DNA from: Rhodoferax aquaticus
GTDB taxonomy: Bacteria; Pseudomonadota; Gammaproteobacteria; Burkholderiales; Burkholderiaceae_C
Length of the DNA: 64,000 bases
Reading direction: 5' to 3'
Assembly (NCBI RefSeq): GCF_006974105.1
Contig: NZ_CP036282.1
Span: 3,162,001-3,226,000, forward strand
Of the stretch, positions 53,919 through 60,915 are shown piece by piece; position 1 is the first letter of the stretch, and every line of letters starts with the position of its first letter. The translations under genes were made by a program, and so were the position numbers. The notes under the pieces are model-generated. The model saw nothing but the letters and a program-made list of their open reading frames with translations. It made no database searches and was not told the origin of the DNA.

Positions 53919-54044
53919 GTGAGTGATATAGCTCCACCCGCACCGGCACGGGTGGTCAACTTACAGGTGGCTATAGGTTCCGGCACCAGCCACTTTCGCG
54001 CCTCACGCTCAGCTGCGGAGGATTTTACGTGTTTCTGGGTTTGA
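53919..54044 (+). CDS. Possible 41-residue protein
   Basis: GTG-started frame between MuF and gpG: starts VSDIAPPAPARVVNLQVAIG and ends DFTCFWV. Spacing in the morphogenesis cluster allows it, but there is no ribosome-binding site and no recognisable homology. Confidence 0.25.
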   Translation: MSDIAPPAPARVVNLQVAIGSGTSHFRASRSAAEDFTCFWV

Positions 54045-54057
54045 AGGGGAATTTGAA

Positions 54058-54513
54058 ATGTTCACGCTGACGATTGAATCTGGCGAAGTCCGCACACAGC
54101 TTGCCAAGCTGTCACAGTTGCCTGATGACATCCCCCGCGTGCTGGATGGCATTGGCCAGATGCTGGAGAGCCGAATCAGCGGCCGCTTTGAGACGGAAAA
54201 AGACCCGGTCAACGTGATATGGAAACGATTGAACGCGTCAACATTAAAGAGCTACCCCAAGGATGGAAACCGCAAGGTGTTGAACCGACACGGGGACATG
54301 CTTCGCAGCCTGAATCATCAATTGCTCAACGGTGGTAACGCCGTGCAGGTTGGCTTTGGTGCGCCGTATGCTGTATTCCATGAGTTCGGTACCCGCAAAA
54401 TGCCACGCCGGGGCCTGCTGTTTGGCGACCCGATAGCCCGCACCCTTGCGCCGAACGATGAGAAAACCGTACTTGATGCACTCAATGACTGGCTGGCCGG
54501 ATACACCAAGTGA
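54058..54513 (+). CDS. Virion morphogenesis protein (Mu gpG-like)
   Basis: 151 residues with MFTLTIESGEVRTQLAKLSQ, FETEKDPVNVIWKRLNAST, and the signature AVFHEFGTRKMPRRGLLFG. It acts in head-tail joining. It is the last recognisable structural gene of the rightward arm. Confidence 0.88.
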   Translation: MFTLTIESGEVRTQLAKLSQLPDDIPRVLDGIGQMLESRISGRFETEKDPVNVIWKRLNASTLKSYPKDGNRKVLNRHGDMLRSLNHQLLNGGNAVQVGFGAPYAVFHEFGTRKMPRRGLLFGDPIARTLAPNDEKTVLDALNDWLAGYTK

Positions 54514-54849
54514 TGCCCTGTGGCCCGCTTTAACCCTCTGCTAAACTGCCTCTACCGCGCCGCTCTGAGTCCAATGACCAGGCGGCGTTGCCGTTTCTGG
54601 GGGTGTTTCGTGGTGTGCAAATGTGTTTTCTGTGGAGTAAAATATGCCACAGGTACTAGTAACACCTACAACAAGCGGAACAGCCGCACCCGACAGTCAT
54701 GCGGCTTTTTTTCGTCCCCAATTCGCTCCACGAGTCCGATTTTTGGGGGGTGCGCCCATCCGTAAGGACGGCGGCACGACTTGTTGCGTGTTACTACACC
54801 CCCCACCCGTCTAGTAAACGGGCCATCAGTCTCAACAAAGGAGCATTTC
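54514..54849. other. Non-coding interval after the head cluster
   Basis: 336 bp without a convincing gene. It contains the terminator at 54682-54712. An open frame from 54644 runs through that hairpin and encodes a low-complexity peptide, so it is not called. A good ribosome-binding site for the next gene (AAAGGAG) closes the interval. Confidence 0.5.
54682..54712 (+). terminator. Rho-independent terminator of the rightward late operon
   Basis: 7-bp stem AGCCGCA/TGCGGCT with an 11-nt loop, followed by seven T (54706-54712). It separates the structural genes from the three accessory genes at the right end. Confidence 0.8.
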
Positions 54850-55191
54850 ATGTTGCATCCATCTCTTGCACATCTGGAAGATATCGACACGCGTTTCCTC
54901 GATCCCAATGCGCGTTTCGTGGTCATGCCTGAAACCACCGAAGCGGCCCTCGAAGACGCCAACCTCGCCCTTGTGGGCCTGTCTTGCATGTTAGATACCA
55001 TGGAGAGCCAAAACATCAAGCTACACCAAGCAGGTGGATGCCTCCAATATGTCGAACTCCCTCCGGACTGTCTCAGTGCGTTACTGCGCATGGTGGCCGA
55101 AAAGATCAAGCCTTGCACCAACAACCCCACGCTAGGCGCGGTGCAGCATCTGCGCCCCGATTTGTTCAACACCAGCAACCGAGGAAACTGA
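54850..55191 (+). CDS. Accessory phage protein, unknown
   Basis: 113 residues from the ATG at 54850 with AAAGGAG 6 bp upstream. Helical; DANLALVGLSCMLDTMESQN and GGCLQYVELPPDCLSALLRM are the most distinctive parts. No family recognised. It is followed 1 bp after the stop by the next gene and seems to form a two-gene unit. Confidence 0.65.
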   Translation: MLHPSLAHLEDIDTRFLDPNARFVVMPETTEAALEDANLALVGLSCMLDTMESQNIKLHQAGGCLQYVELPPDCLSALLRMVAEKIKPCTNNPTLGAVQHLRPDLFNTSNRGN

Positions 55192-55192
55192 A

Positions 55193-55513
55193 ATGAGCCG
55201 GCGTTTTTCGATAGACAAGATGGAACCGCATCGGCGTACCATGGCAATTGACTGCATCCGTGCGAATCGCCACTTTTCGCTGGTTGAGATCATCGCCAAC
55301 CTCAGGGAGCTTGGTATCACGGAAATATCCAAGTCGGCTTTGCACCGCTATCTGCCAACGCTGGATAAAAAAGACAGCTTGTGCGCAAGCCCGAACGAGG
55401 GCACTATCGTTACCATCGTCGAGCGGGGCACTGGCGAGGTCATTACGTTAGCAAGCAGTGCATCTGGACGCACCATTGCCGAAATGGTGAAAGGCCTTCA
55501 ACTTCCCAGCTGA
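55193..55513 (+). CDS. HTH protein resembling the small-terminase DNA-binding domain
   Basis: 106 residues. CIRANRHFSLVEIIANLREL and ISKSALHRYLPTLDKKD line up with LRDNRLTLVELIADLHEQFP and SWSSLQRYNQGI of the gene at 49116, but the oligomerisation part is absent. The C-terminus is a short beta segment (GTIVTIVERGTGEVITLASS). It may be a DNA-binding regulator derived from the gp27 fold. Confidence 0.6.
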   Translation: MSRRFSIDKMEPHRRTMAIDCIRANRHFSLVEIIANLRELGITEISKSALHRYLPTLDKKDSLCASPNEGTIVTIVERGTGEVITLASSASGRTIAEMVKGLQLPS

Positions 55514-55529
55514 TATCGTCTGGGCATGG

Positions 55530-55554
55530 GAAGCGGCAGTTCTCAAGCCGCTTC
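55530..55554 (+). terminator. Hairpin after the accessory gene pair
   Basis: Stem GAAGCGGC/GCCGCTTC with a 9-nt loop, about 15 bp after the stop codon. There is no T-run, so termination would be weak or Rho-assisted. Confidence 0.35.
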
Positions 55555-55745
55555 GATCAAAAATGAAGGGCGTTTTTTGGCTTTCCTGATACGAAAGCCA
55601 TTTTCATGATCGGTATGCGAAAAGACCCCGCAACATTTCCAAATACCCGATTTATCTCGCGTGACCCACCGGAAATATCTCACTCTCTCTCAAGTGATCG
55701 AATCCAGCTCCCAACACAACGTGTATCAACAAAGGACATCATTCA

Positions 55746-56921
55746 GTGATCATTACAACGTACTGCGCGGCAGCACTTTTCAAAATCCATACCAATGAAG
55801 CAATCAAAGGCAACCCAGCCTGGGCCAATCTTCGAATTGAATCAAACGGTTGTCTTCCCAAAGATGAAACCCGTGGTGCTGGCCTCTATGCAATTCATTA
55901 CAAAGATCATTTACTTTATGTAGGACAGTTCCGTGGGACGAATGTGAACTCCACGGATGGCGACGTGTGCGCAACACGGTGGGCAAAGCACCTCGGCACA
56001 CTAACGCTTCGAGATCGGCGTATTTCATTCAACGGAAGTGTGTTGGAGAAAATGAAAGCTGTTGAGCAATCCTCAATACTTCTTGCCGATTTGATTTGTG
56101 CAGATCCGACGACATTAACCGGCGACCGTGGCCGCGTTTCATCTCTAAATCGAGCAATATTCGCGGCGGAAAATTGGCCCGCTTTTTCGCACATTGCGGG
56201 TCCGCGGGGGCTGACGGACTTTGTTATCACTTATGCAAAAATCGAGAAGGGAATGCCCTTCAGCAATTCACAGATACGAACCGCGATTGAGCGAGCTGAG
56301 AGAAATGCAATTTCGCAACTCTTGCCACGTTGCAATGCTCATGTACAACACGGCGCTGCAAAAAACATGAACAGGGTAGACACAGCACAAGTGCTAAATC
56401 AGGCTCTTGAATCGAGCTTCAGACATTTAGGACAAGAAACTCCATTGGTTCGACAAAAAATGCACGTTGACTTACAGCCCAAAGCAGATGATGAAGCAGA
56501 TCTTCAGGCGGATGACGCTGAACTGATGACCGCACAAGAAACTTTCAATTTGTCGCTAAGCAACTCTGCGAACGCGGTTCAAGCAATTGATGAAGTAGTA
56601 AGTTCTTTTGATCAAATAGACGATGCCTATGTCTGGTACACAAAAACAAAAAAAGGAGATTTGCGAATTAGAAGTAGCGCGGGGCGCCGTAGGTTCGACA
56701 ACGTCGCTGTGGTCAGTTGGCAACCTAGGCTTCGCCGTTTCCAATCTGAGATAAACCTATCTGTCGAGCATTGCATCGAGTTGGGCGCAACAACCGCGGC
56801 TTCCAATCATCATGGCGCGACACTTCCAACTCGAGCCTCGTTTGATATTCCAGTGGCCAACGAAGCGCTTAAAAGATGTTTGCTTGGCGCAGCAGATCAA
56901 ATCCGCCGAACTCCGAAGTAG
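55746..56921 (+). CDS. GIY-YIG-like domain protein, right-end cargo gene
   Basis: 391 residues, GTG start with AAAGGA 9 bp upstream. The N-terminal domain (about 40-150) shows GLY (46-48) and YVG (58-60) in GAGLYAIHYKDHLLYVGQF, then Arg78 and His82 in TRWAKHL, and a later Glu in KAVEQSSILLADLI with SLNRAIF: the order of the GIY-YIG nuclease family. The C-terminal 240 residues are unlike anything I recognise, with an acidic hinge at about 240-260. The gene is visibly more AT-rich than its neighbours and lies outside the structural operon, in the position of mom in Mu. It is most likely a cargo gene, perhaps for defence or DNA restriction. Confidence 0.65.
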   Translation: MIITTYCAAALFKIHTNEAIKGNPAWANLRIESNGCLPKDETRGAGLYAIHYKDHLLYVGQFRGTNVNSTDGDVCATRWAKHLGTLTLRDRRISFNGSVLEKMKAVEQSSILLADLICADPTTLTGDRGRVSSLNRAIFAAENWPAFSHIAGPRGLTDFVITYAKIEKGMPFSNSQIRTAIERAERNAISQLLPRCNAHVQHGAAKNMNRVDTAQVLNQALESSFRHLGQETPLVRQKMHVDLQPKADDEADLQADDAELMTAQETFNLSLSNSANAVQAIDEVVSSFDQIDDAYVWYTKTKKGDLRIRSSAGRRRFDNVAVVSWQPRLRRFQSEINLSVEHCIELGATTAASNHHGATLPTRASFDIPVANEALKRCLLGAADQIRRTPK

Positions 56922-57151
56922 ACGGAGTTATCTTCATCTCGTTCAGTTTTAACTCGTGCACTCACGCTTCTTGACGCTATGCATTGGCACCAAAACGGGA
57001 CCGCCCTATTTCCAGGCTTTACTCACCAAGCACTGAAATGTCTTAGCCCTAGCGCATTCGTTGGCGCTGAGCGATAAGGGCTTAACAAATCATTTGGAAG
57101 TACGGGCGTGCACTGGTCTCATATTGCTTTTGGCCACTAGCCAAGTTTCCC
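56922..57151. other. Right prophage junction region
   Basis: No gene. The phage right end must lie here, before the host promoter at 57152. A GCGATAAG sequence (57071-57078) resembles the paired repeats at the left junction. The CA-rich and TG-rich ends of the two junctions do not align well enough to define the terminal repeat. Confidence 0.4.
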
Positions 57152-57178
57152 TTCACCCCGTTTTCACACAAACTTCAC
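57152..57178 (+). promoter_or_regulatory. Triple CreB box (TTCAC-N6-TTCAC-N6-TTCAC)
   Basis: Exact TTCAC at 57152-57156, 57163-57167 and 57174-57178, each separated by 6 bp. This is the cre-tag consensus known for E. coli CreB, here as overlapping tandem pairs. It lies about 95 bp before the VIT/vWA start codon. The only CreB/CreC pair in the window is at 17594-19847. Confidence 0.75.
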
Positions 57179-57271
57179 ACAACCCCCTAGCCACTTCAAA
57201 CAGTCTTCTTCCCGCGGCGGGATGCTCTCTTCACCGTGCAATGTCGCACGATGAACCGCAAGAGATGCACC

Positions 57272-59362
57272 ATGGCTATCGCCGTTTTGTCAGAACCCGC
57301 ACAGCCCAGCCGCCTATCCCGCTGGCTGTGGCTGGCAACCACTTCCCTCTCGGCCGTCTGCTTTGTGGCGCTGGTCAGCCACCCTGTGCATGCGCAGGAC
57401 ACTGACAACCCGCGCCTTAAAACCGAGAGCCCCTACTTCTTGGTCAAAAGCGACAACCCCGGCGTGGACCAGTTGCCGCTCAAGTCCACGCAGGTCAACG
57501 TGAAGGTCAGCGGTGTGATTGCCGACGTGACCGTGGTACAGACCTACAAGAACGAAGGCCAGCGCGCCATCGAAGCCAAATACGTGTTCCCCGGCTCCAC
57601 ACGCGCTGCAGTGCACGGTATGAACGTGCGCCTGGCCGACCGCCTGATCACCGCCAAGATCCGCGAGAAGCAGCAAGCCAAGATCGAATACGACGACGCC
57701 AAGGCCCAAGGCAAAACCGCTGCCTTGCTGGAACAGCACCTGCCCAATGTGTTCCAGATGAATGTGGCCAACATCATGCCCGGCGACGACGTGAAGGTGG
57801 AGCTGCGTTACACCGAGCTGCTGGTACCCACCGACGGCAAATACCAGTTTGTGTTCCCCACCGTGGTAGGTCCGCGCTACAACAGCCCACAGAGCGGTCA
57901 GGCCAACGCCACTTGGGTTGCCCAGCCCTACCTGCCCCAAGGCCAAAACACGCCCACCAGCAAAGCCGCACCTGCCTTTGACATCCACGTGTCGCTCAAC
58001 ACGCCCATTGGCATCAAGGAAGTCACCTCGCCATCGCACACCATCAGCAGCTACAGCGAGCAGGGCGGTGCCACCGTGGTGGGCCTGAACCCCACCGCCG
58101 AGCCCACCAACAACCGCGACTTCATCTTGGACTACCGCCTGGCCGGTGACAAGATCGAGAGCGGATTGCTGCTCTACAAGGGTGCGACCGAGAACTTCTT
58201 CCTGGCCATGGTGGAGCCACCCAAGGCCCCGCCCGCCACCGCCATCAGCCCACGCGAGTACATCTTTGTGGTGGATATCTCGGGCTCCATGCATGGCTTT
58301 CCTCTGGACACAGCCAAAGGCGTGCTGCGTGAGTTGATTGGTGGCCTGCGCCCCAGTGACACGTTTAACGTGCTGCTGTTCTCGGGCAGCAACAATTTCC
58401 TGAGCCCCAAGTCGGTACCCGCCACCAAGGCCAACATTGAGCAAGCCATCCGCACCATCGACCAACAAGGTGGCGGTGGCAGCACGGAGCTGATTCCTGC
58501 GCTCAAGCGCGTGTATGCCCAAGCCAAAACCGCCGATGTGTCACGCACCGTGGTGGTGGTGACCGACGGTTATGTGACCGTGGAGCGCGAAGCCTTTGAG
58601 CTGGTGCGCAACAACTTGTCTAGCGCCAATGTGTTTTCGTTTGGCATCGGCTCCAGCGTGAACCGCCACCTCATGGAAGGCCTGGCCCGTGCGGGCATGG
58701 GCGAACCCTTCATCATCACCAAACCCGAGCAAGCGGCCGAACAAGCCAAGCGCTTTCGCACCATGATCGAATCCCCTGTGTTGACCCAAGTGAAGGCCCG
58801 CATTGAAGGCCTGGATGTCTACGACGTCGAACCCCGCAACCTGCCCGACCTGTTGGCGCAACGCCCTGTCATCGTCTACGGCAAATGGCGTGGCGAGCCC
58901 AAAGGCAAGCTGATCATCGAGGGCCAGAGCGCCAGCGGCCCCATCCAACACACACTGCCTGTGGCTGCCGACACCGCCAAGACCACTGACACCGCAGCCC
59001 TGCGCCATCTGTGGGCCCGCAACCGCATTGCTGCTTTGAGCGACCAGGAAGCCTTGGAAGGCGGCGACACCTACGCCAAGGCCATCACCGACCTGGGCCT
59101 GCAATACAGCCTGCTCACCCAGTACACCAGCTTTCTGGCTGTGGACCAGGTGGTGCGCAACAAGGCACCTGCTGACAGCACCGGCGTGAACCAACCCTCA
59201 CCCCTGCCCGAAGGTGTGGAAAACAGTTCCCTTGGTACCGAGGTGCCCAGCACACCCGAGCCTGCTACCTGGGGTGCCATTGCCATGACGATATCGGTCC
59301 TGGGCATGCTGGCCTACCGCCGCCGCCGCGCACTGGCGCGCGCACACCACTACACCAGCTGA
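57272..59362 (+). CDS. VIT/vWA-domain surface protein with PEP-CTERM-like tail
   Basis: 696 residues from the ATG at 57272 (AAGAGA upstream); Met at 57251 or a GTG at 57236 are alternatives. Signal peptide ending HAQD; VIT domain (about 60-190: VSGVIADVTVVQTYKNEGQR, YVFPGSTRAAVHGMNVRLAD); vWA domain (about 320-500) with the MIDAS sequence VVDISGSMHG. The C-terminus reads TPEPATWGAIAMTISVLGML-AYRRRRA: a PEP motif, one membrane helix and an Arg cluster, the sorting signal for exosortases. The exosortase gene follows after 2 bp. The layout parallels the marine proteobacterial sortase-target proteins, which are also VIT/vWA proteins. Confidence 0.88.
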   Translation: MAIAVLSEPAQPSRLSRWLWLATTSLSAVCFVALVSHPVHAQDTDNPRLKTESPYFLVKSDNPGVDQLPLKSTQVNVKVSGVIADVTVVQTYKNEGQRAIEAKYVFPGSTRAAVHGMNVRLADRLITAKIREKQQAKIEYDDAKAQGKTAALLEQHLPNVFQMNVANIMPGDDVKVELRYTELLVPTDGKYQFVFPTVVGPRYNSPQSGQANATWVAQPYLPQGQNTPTSKAAPAFDIHVSLNTPIGIKEVTSPSHTISSYSEQGGATVVGLNPTAEPTNNRDFILDYRLAGDKIESGLLLYKGATENFFLAMVEPPKAPPATAISPREYIFVVDISGSMHGFPLDTAKGVLRELIGGLRPSDTFNVLLFSGSNNFLSPKSVPATKANIEQAIRTIDQQGGGGSTELIPALKRVYAQAKTADVSRTVVVVTDGYVTVEREAFELVRNNLSSANVFSFGIGSSVNRHLMEGLARAGMGEPFIITKPEQAAEQAKRFRTMIESPVLTQVKARIEGLDVYDVEPRNLPDLLAQRPVIVYGKWRGEPKGKLIIEGQSASGPIQHTLPVAADTAKTTDTAALRHLWARNRIAALSDQEALEGGDTYAKAITDLGLQYSLLTQYTSFLAVDQVVRNKAPADSTGVNQPSPLPEGVENSSLGTEVPSTPEPATWGAIAMTISVLGMLAYRRRRALARAHHYTS

Positions 59363-59364
59363 AC

Positions 59365-60303
59365 ATGAAGCCCCCACGCTTGTCACTTCGTGTACTGCGC
59401 TGCCCCCCAGGGGGGCGCTACCTGCCTTGGGGCGGCCCGGCGGCAGGTCAGGCTTGCACCTCTTCACGGCTTTTGAAGGTGCCCGGCTTCGTGCGCTTTG
59501 GCATTGCCATCGACACTGCGGCCGAATGGCGTTGGCTGGCGCTGTTGGCAGTCGCCCTGTGGCCCACCTGGTGGTGGATGGGGCAGCGCATGGCCGATGG
59601 ATCCGACGACCCGCTGGGCATCCTGGCCCTGGCCGCCATGGCTACTCTGTTGTTCGCCCACCGCCAGCACCTGCGCGCGGCGCCCCGCTTGGGCCTGCAG
59701 GCCACGGCCTTGGTGGGTGCAGTGCTCACCACCGCCCTGCACAACCAGCTGCCCGACCTGCTGGTGGCGCTGGTGGGTTTACTAAGCCTGGCTGCCGGCT
59801 TGCTGGCTTTCTTGCCGGCGCGGGTGGCCAGTGCACCGGTGTGGGGGCTCTCTGTGCTGTCGCTGCCCCTGCTGGCATCGTTGCAGTTCTATGCGGGCTT
59901 TCCGCTGCGGGTGGTGACGGCTGAGCTCAGCAGCTGGTTGCTCTCTGTGGCTCACACCGTAGAGCGCAGCGGTAGCAGCCTCTTGGTAGACGGCCAGCTC
60001 ATCATCGTGGACGCGCCTTGCTCTGGAGTGCAAATGGCCTGGCTGGGTTACTTCACGGCCTGCGCGGTGGCACTGGCAACAGGCCGCAGCAACCGAAGCT
60101 TCTTGCTGCGCCTGCCGGTGGTGAGTGTGCTGGTGCTCCTGGGCAACGTGGTGCGCAACACCGTGCTGGTGGCGGGAGAGGCTTCCGGCGTGCATTTGGG
60201 CAATGCAGCGCACCAGGCCGTGGGCTTGGTGGTTTTGGGCGTGGTGTGCGGCGGCATTGCCTGGGCCATGGGCCGCTCCACAGCTAAGGAGTCCAAGGTA
60301 TGA
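59365..60303 (+). CDS. Exosortase (XrtQ-like)
   Basis: 312 residues from 59365. The first 38 residues are the translation of the REP-like repeat, so the real start may be GTG 59479 (residue 39) or nearby. About eight membrane helices. Catalytic triad: Cys219 in DAPCSGVQMAWLGY, Arg264 in GNVVRNTVLV and His283 in AAHQAVG, all in the expected order. It cleaves PEP-CTERM proteins at the outer face of the inner membrane; the gene before it encodes its likely substrate. Confidence 0.85.
   Translation: MKPPRLSLRVLRCPPGGRYLPWGGPAAGQACTSSRLLKVPGFVRFGIAIDTAAEWRWLALLAVALWPTWWWMGQRMADGSDDPLGILALAAMATLLFAHRQHLRAAPRLGLQATALVGAVLTTALHNQLPDLLVALVGLLSLAAGLLAFLPARVASAPVWGLSVLSLPLLASLQFYAGFPLRVVTAELSSWLLSVAHTVERSGSSLLVDGQLIIVDAPCSGVQMAWLGYFTACAVALATGRSNRSFLLRLPVVSVLVLLGNVVRNTVLVAGEASGVHLGNAAHQAVGLVVLGVVCGGIAWAMGRSTAKESKV
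59395..59450. repeat. Palindromic REP-like intergenic element
   Basis: Two palindromes: GCCCCCCAGGGGGGC (about 59402-59416) and CCTGCC...GGCAGG (59421-59447). This resembles a small repeat scattered between genes in Comamonadaceae. Here it lies inside the nominal N-terminus of the exosortase frame. Confidence 0.5.
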
Positions 60304-60893
60304 AAACCACCGCATCCCCACGCACCACTGCCCAAGGCTTCTTTAGCAACCGCTTCGTTAACCGCGTGCTGCACAAAACCCTGTGGGCCGCGGTGCTGCC
60401 ACTGTGCGCGGTGTGGAGCATTGCCACCGCTGTGGCAGACCACAGGCCTGGAGCGGAGACATCGGCAACACCCCAGGTGACCGTGGAACTGCCCAGCCAC
60501 TGGCAGGGCGCACCACTGCGCCCCCTGGCACTGAGTGATGTGGAGCTGCGCTTTGCAAAGCACTTTCCCGGCACGGTGGCGCGCATGACCGACGGCACCC
60601 AGGTACTGGTGCTGCGCACCGTCAACCAGCCGACCCGCATGTTGCACCCAGCCGCCGACTGCTACCGCGGTCTGGGCTACCGCATCCACAGCGAGCAGCT
60701 GGAAGTGCAAGCTGACCAGCAACGTTGGCGCTGTTTTGTGGCCCAGCGCGGCGGCAAGGCGGTGCGCGTTTGCGAACGCATTGCCGACGCCCAAGGGCAG
60801 GGTTACACCGACACGTCGGCCTGGTACTGGGCGTCGGTCTCGGGCCAGTCCCACGGGCCATGGCAAGCCATGACCGTGGCCACACCGCTGTAA
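60300..60893 (+). CDS. Exosortase-associated EpsI-like protein
   Basis: 197 residues, start overlapping the exosortase stop (ATGA). One N-terminal membrane helix (LWAAVLPLCAVWSIATAVAD), then a periplasmic domain with the EpsI-like signature VLRTVNQPTRMLHPAADCYR-GLGY. EpsI-type proteins work with exosortases in surface assembly. The exact activity is unknown. Confidence 0.75.
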   Translation: MKTTASPRTTAQGFFSNRFVNRVLHKTLWAAVLPLCAVWSIATAVADHRPGAETSATPQVTVELPSHWQGAPLRPLALSDVELRFAKHFPGTVARMTDGTQVLVLRTVNQPTRMLHPAADCYRGLGYRIHSEQLEVQADQQRWRCFVAQRGGKAVRVCERIADAQGQGYTDTSAWYWASVSGQSHGPWQAMTVATPL

Positions 60894-60915
60894 GGCACGC
60901 TTCCAACTACTTCCA

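Larger units (their letters stand above)
19850..57100. mobile_element. Mu-like transposable siphophage prophage (about 37 kb)
   Basis: The region holds a DDE transposase and AAA partner, GemA, Mor, DUF3164, Mu-type terminase/portal/MuF/gpG/protease I and a long-tail module, with total size equal to a Mu-class genome. There is no integrase or tRNA attachment site, as expected of transposition. It separates creC (ending 19847) from the VIT/vWA operon (promoter from 57152). Exact ends are not resolved: no unambiguous terminal inverted repeat or 5-bp target duplication was found by eye, so the limits are accurate to about 100 bp. All core genes look intact except a Rha-like remnant. Confidence 0.9.

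Noticed and set aside
54644..54813. Short frame starting MPQVLVTPTTSGTAAP
   Set aside because: It runs straight through a strong terminator hairpin and becomes Pro/Gly-rich noise.
55678..55697. TCACT-N8-AGTGA before the GIY-YIG-like gene as a third late-activator dyad
   Set aside because: Half-site orientation and spacer differ from TAAATGA-N6-TCACTTA, so it is not the same element.
19896..57182. TGTGTG at the left junction and CACACA near 57166-57180 as phage terminal inverted repeats
   Set aside because: The right-hand CACACA belongs to the TTCAC array of the host promoter, and similarity stops after six bases.
57314..58522. 402-codon minus-strand open frame
   Set aside because: Antisense to the VIT/vWA gene; Gly/His/Val-rich artefact of GC-rich third positions.
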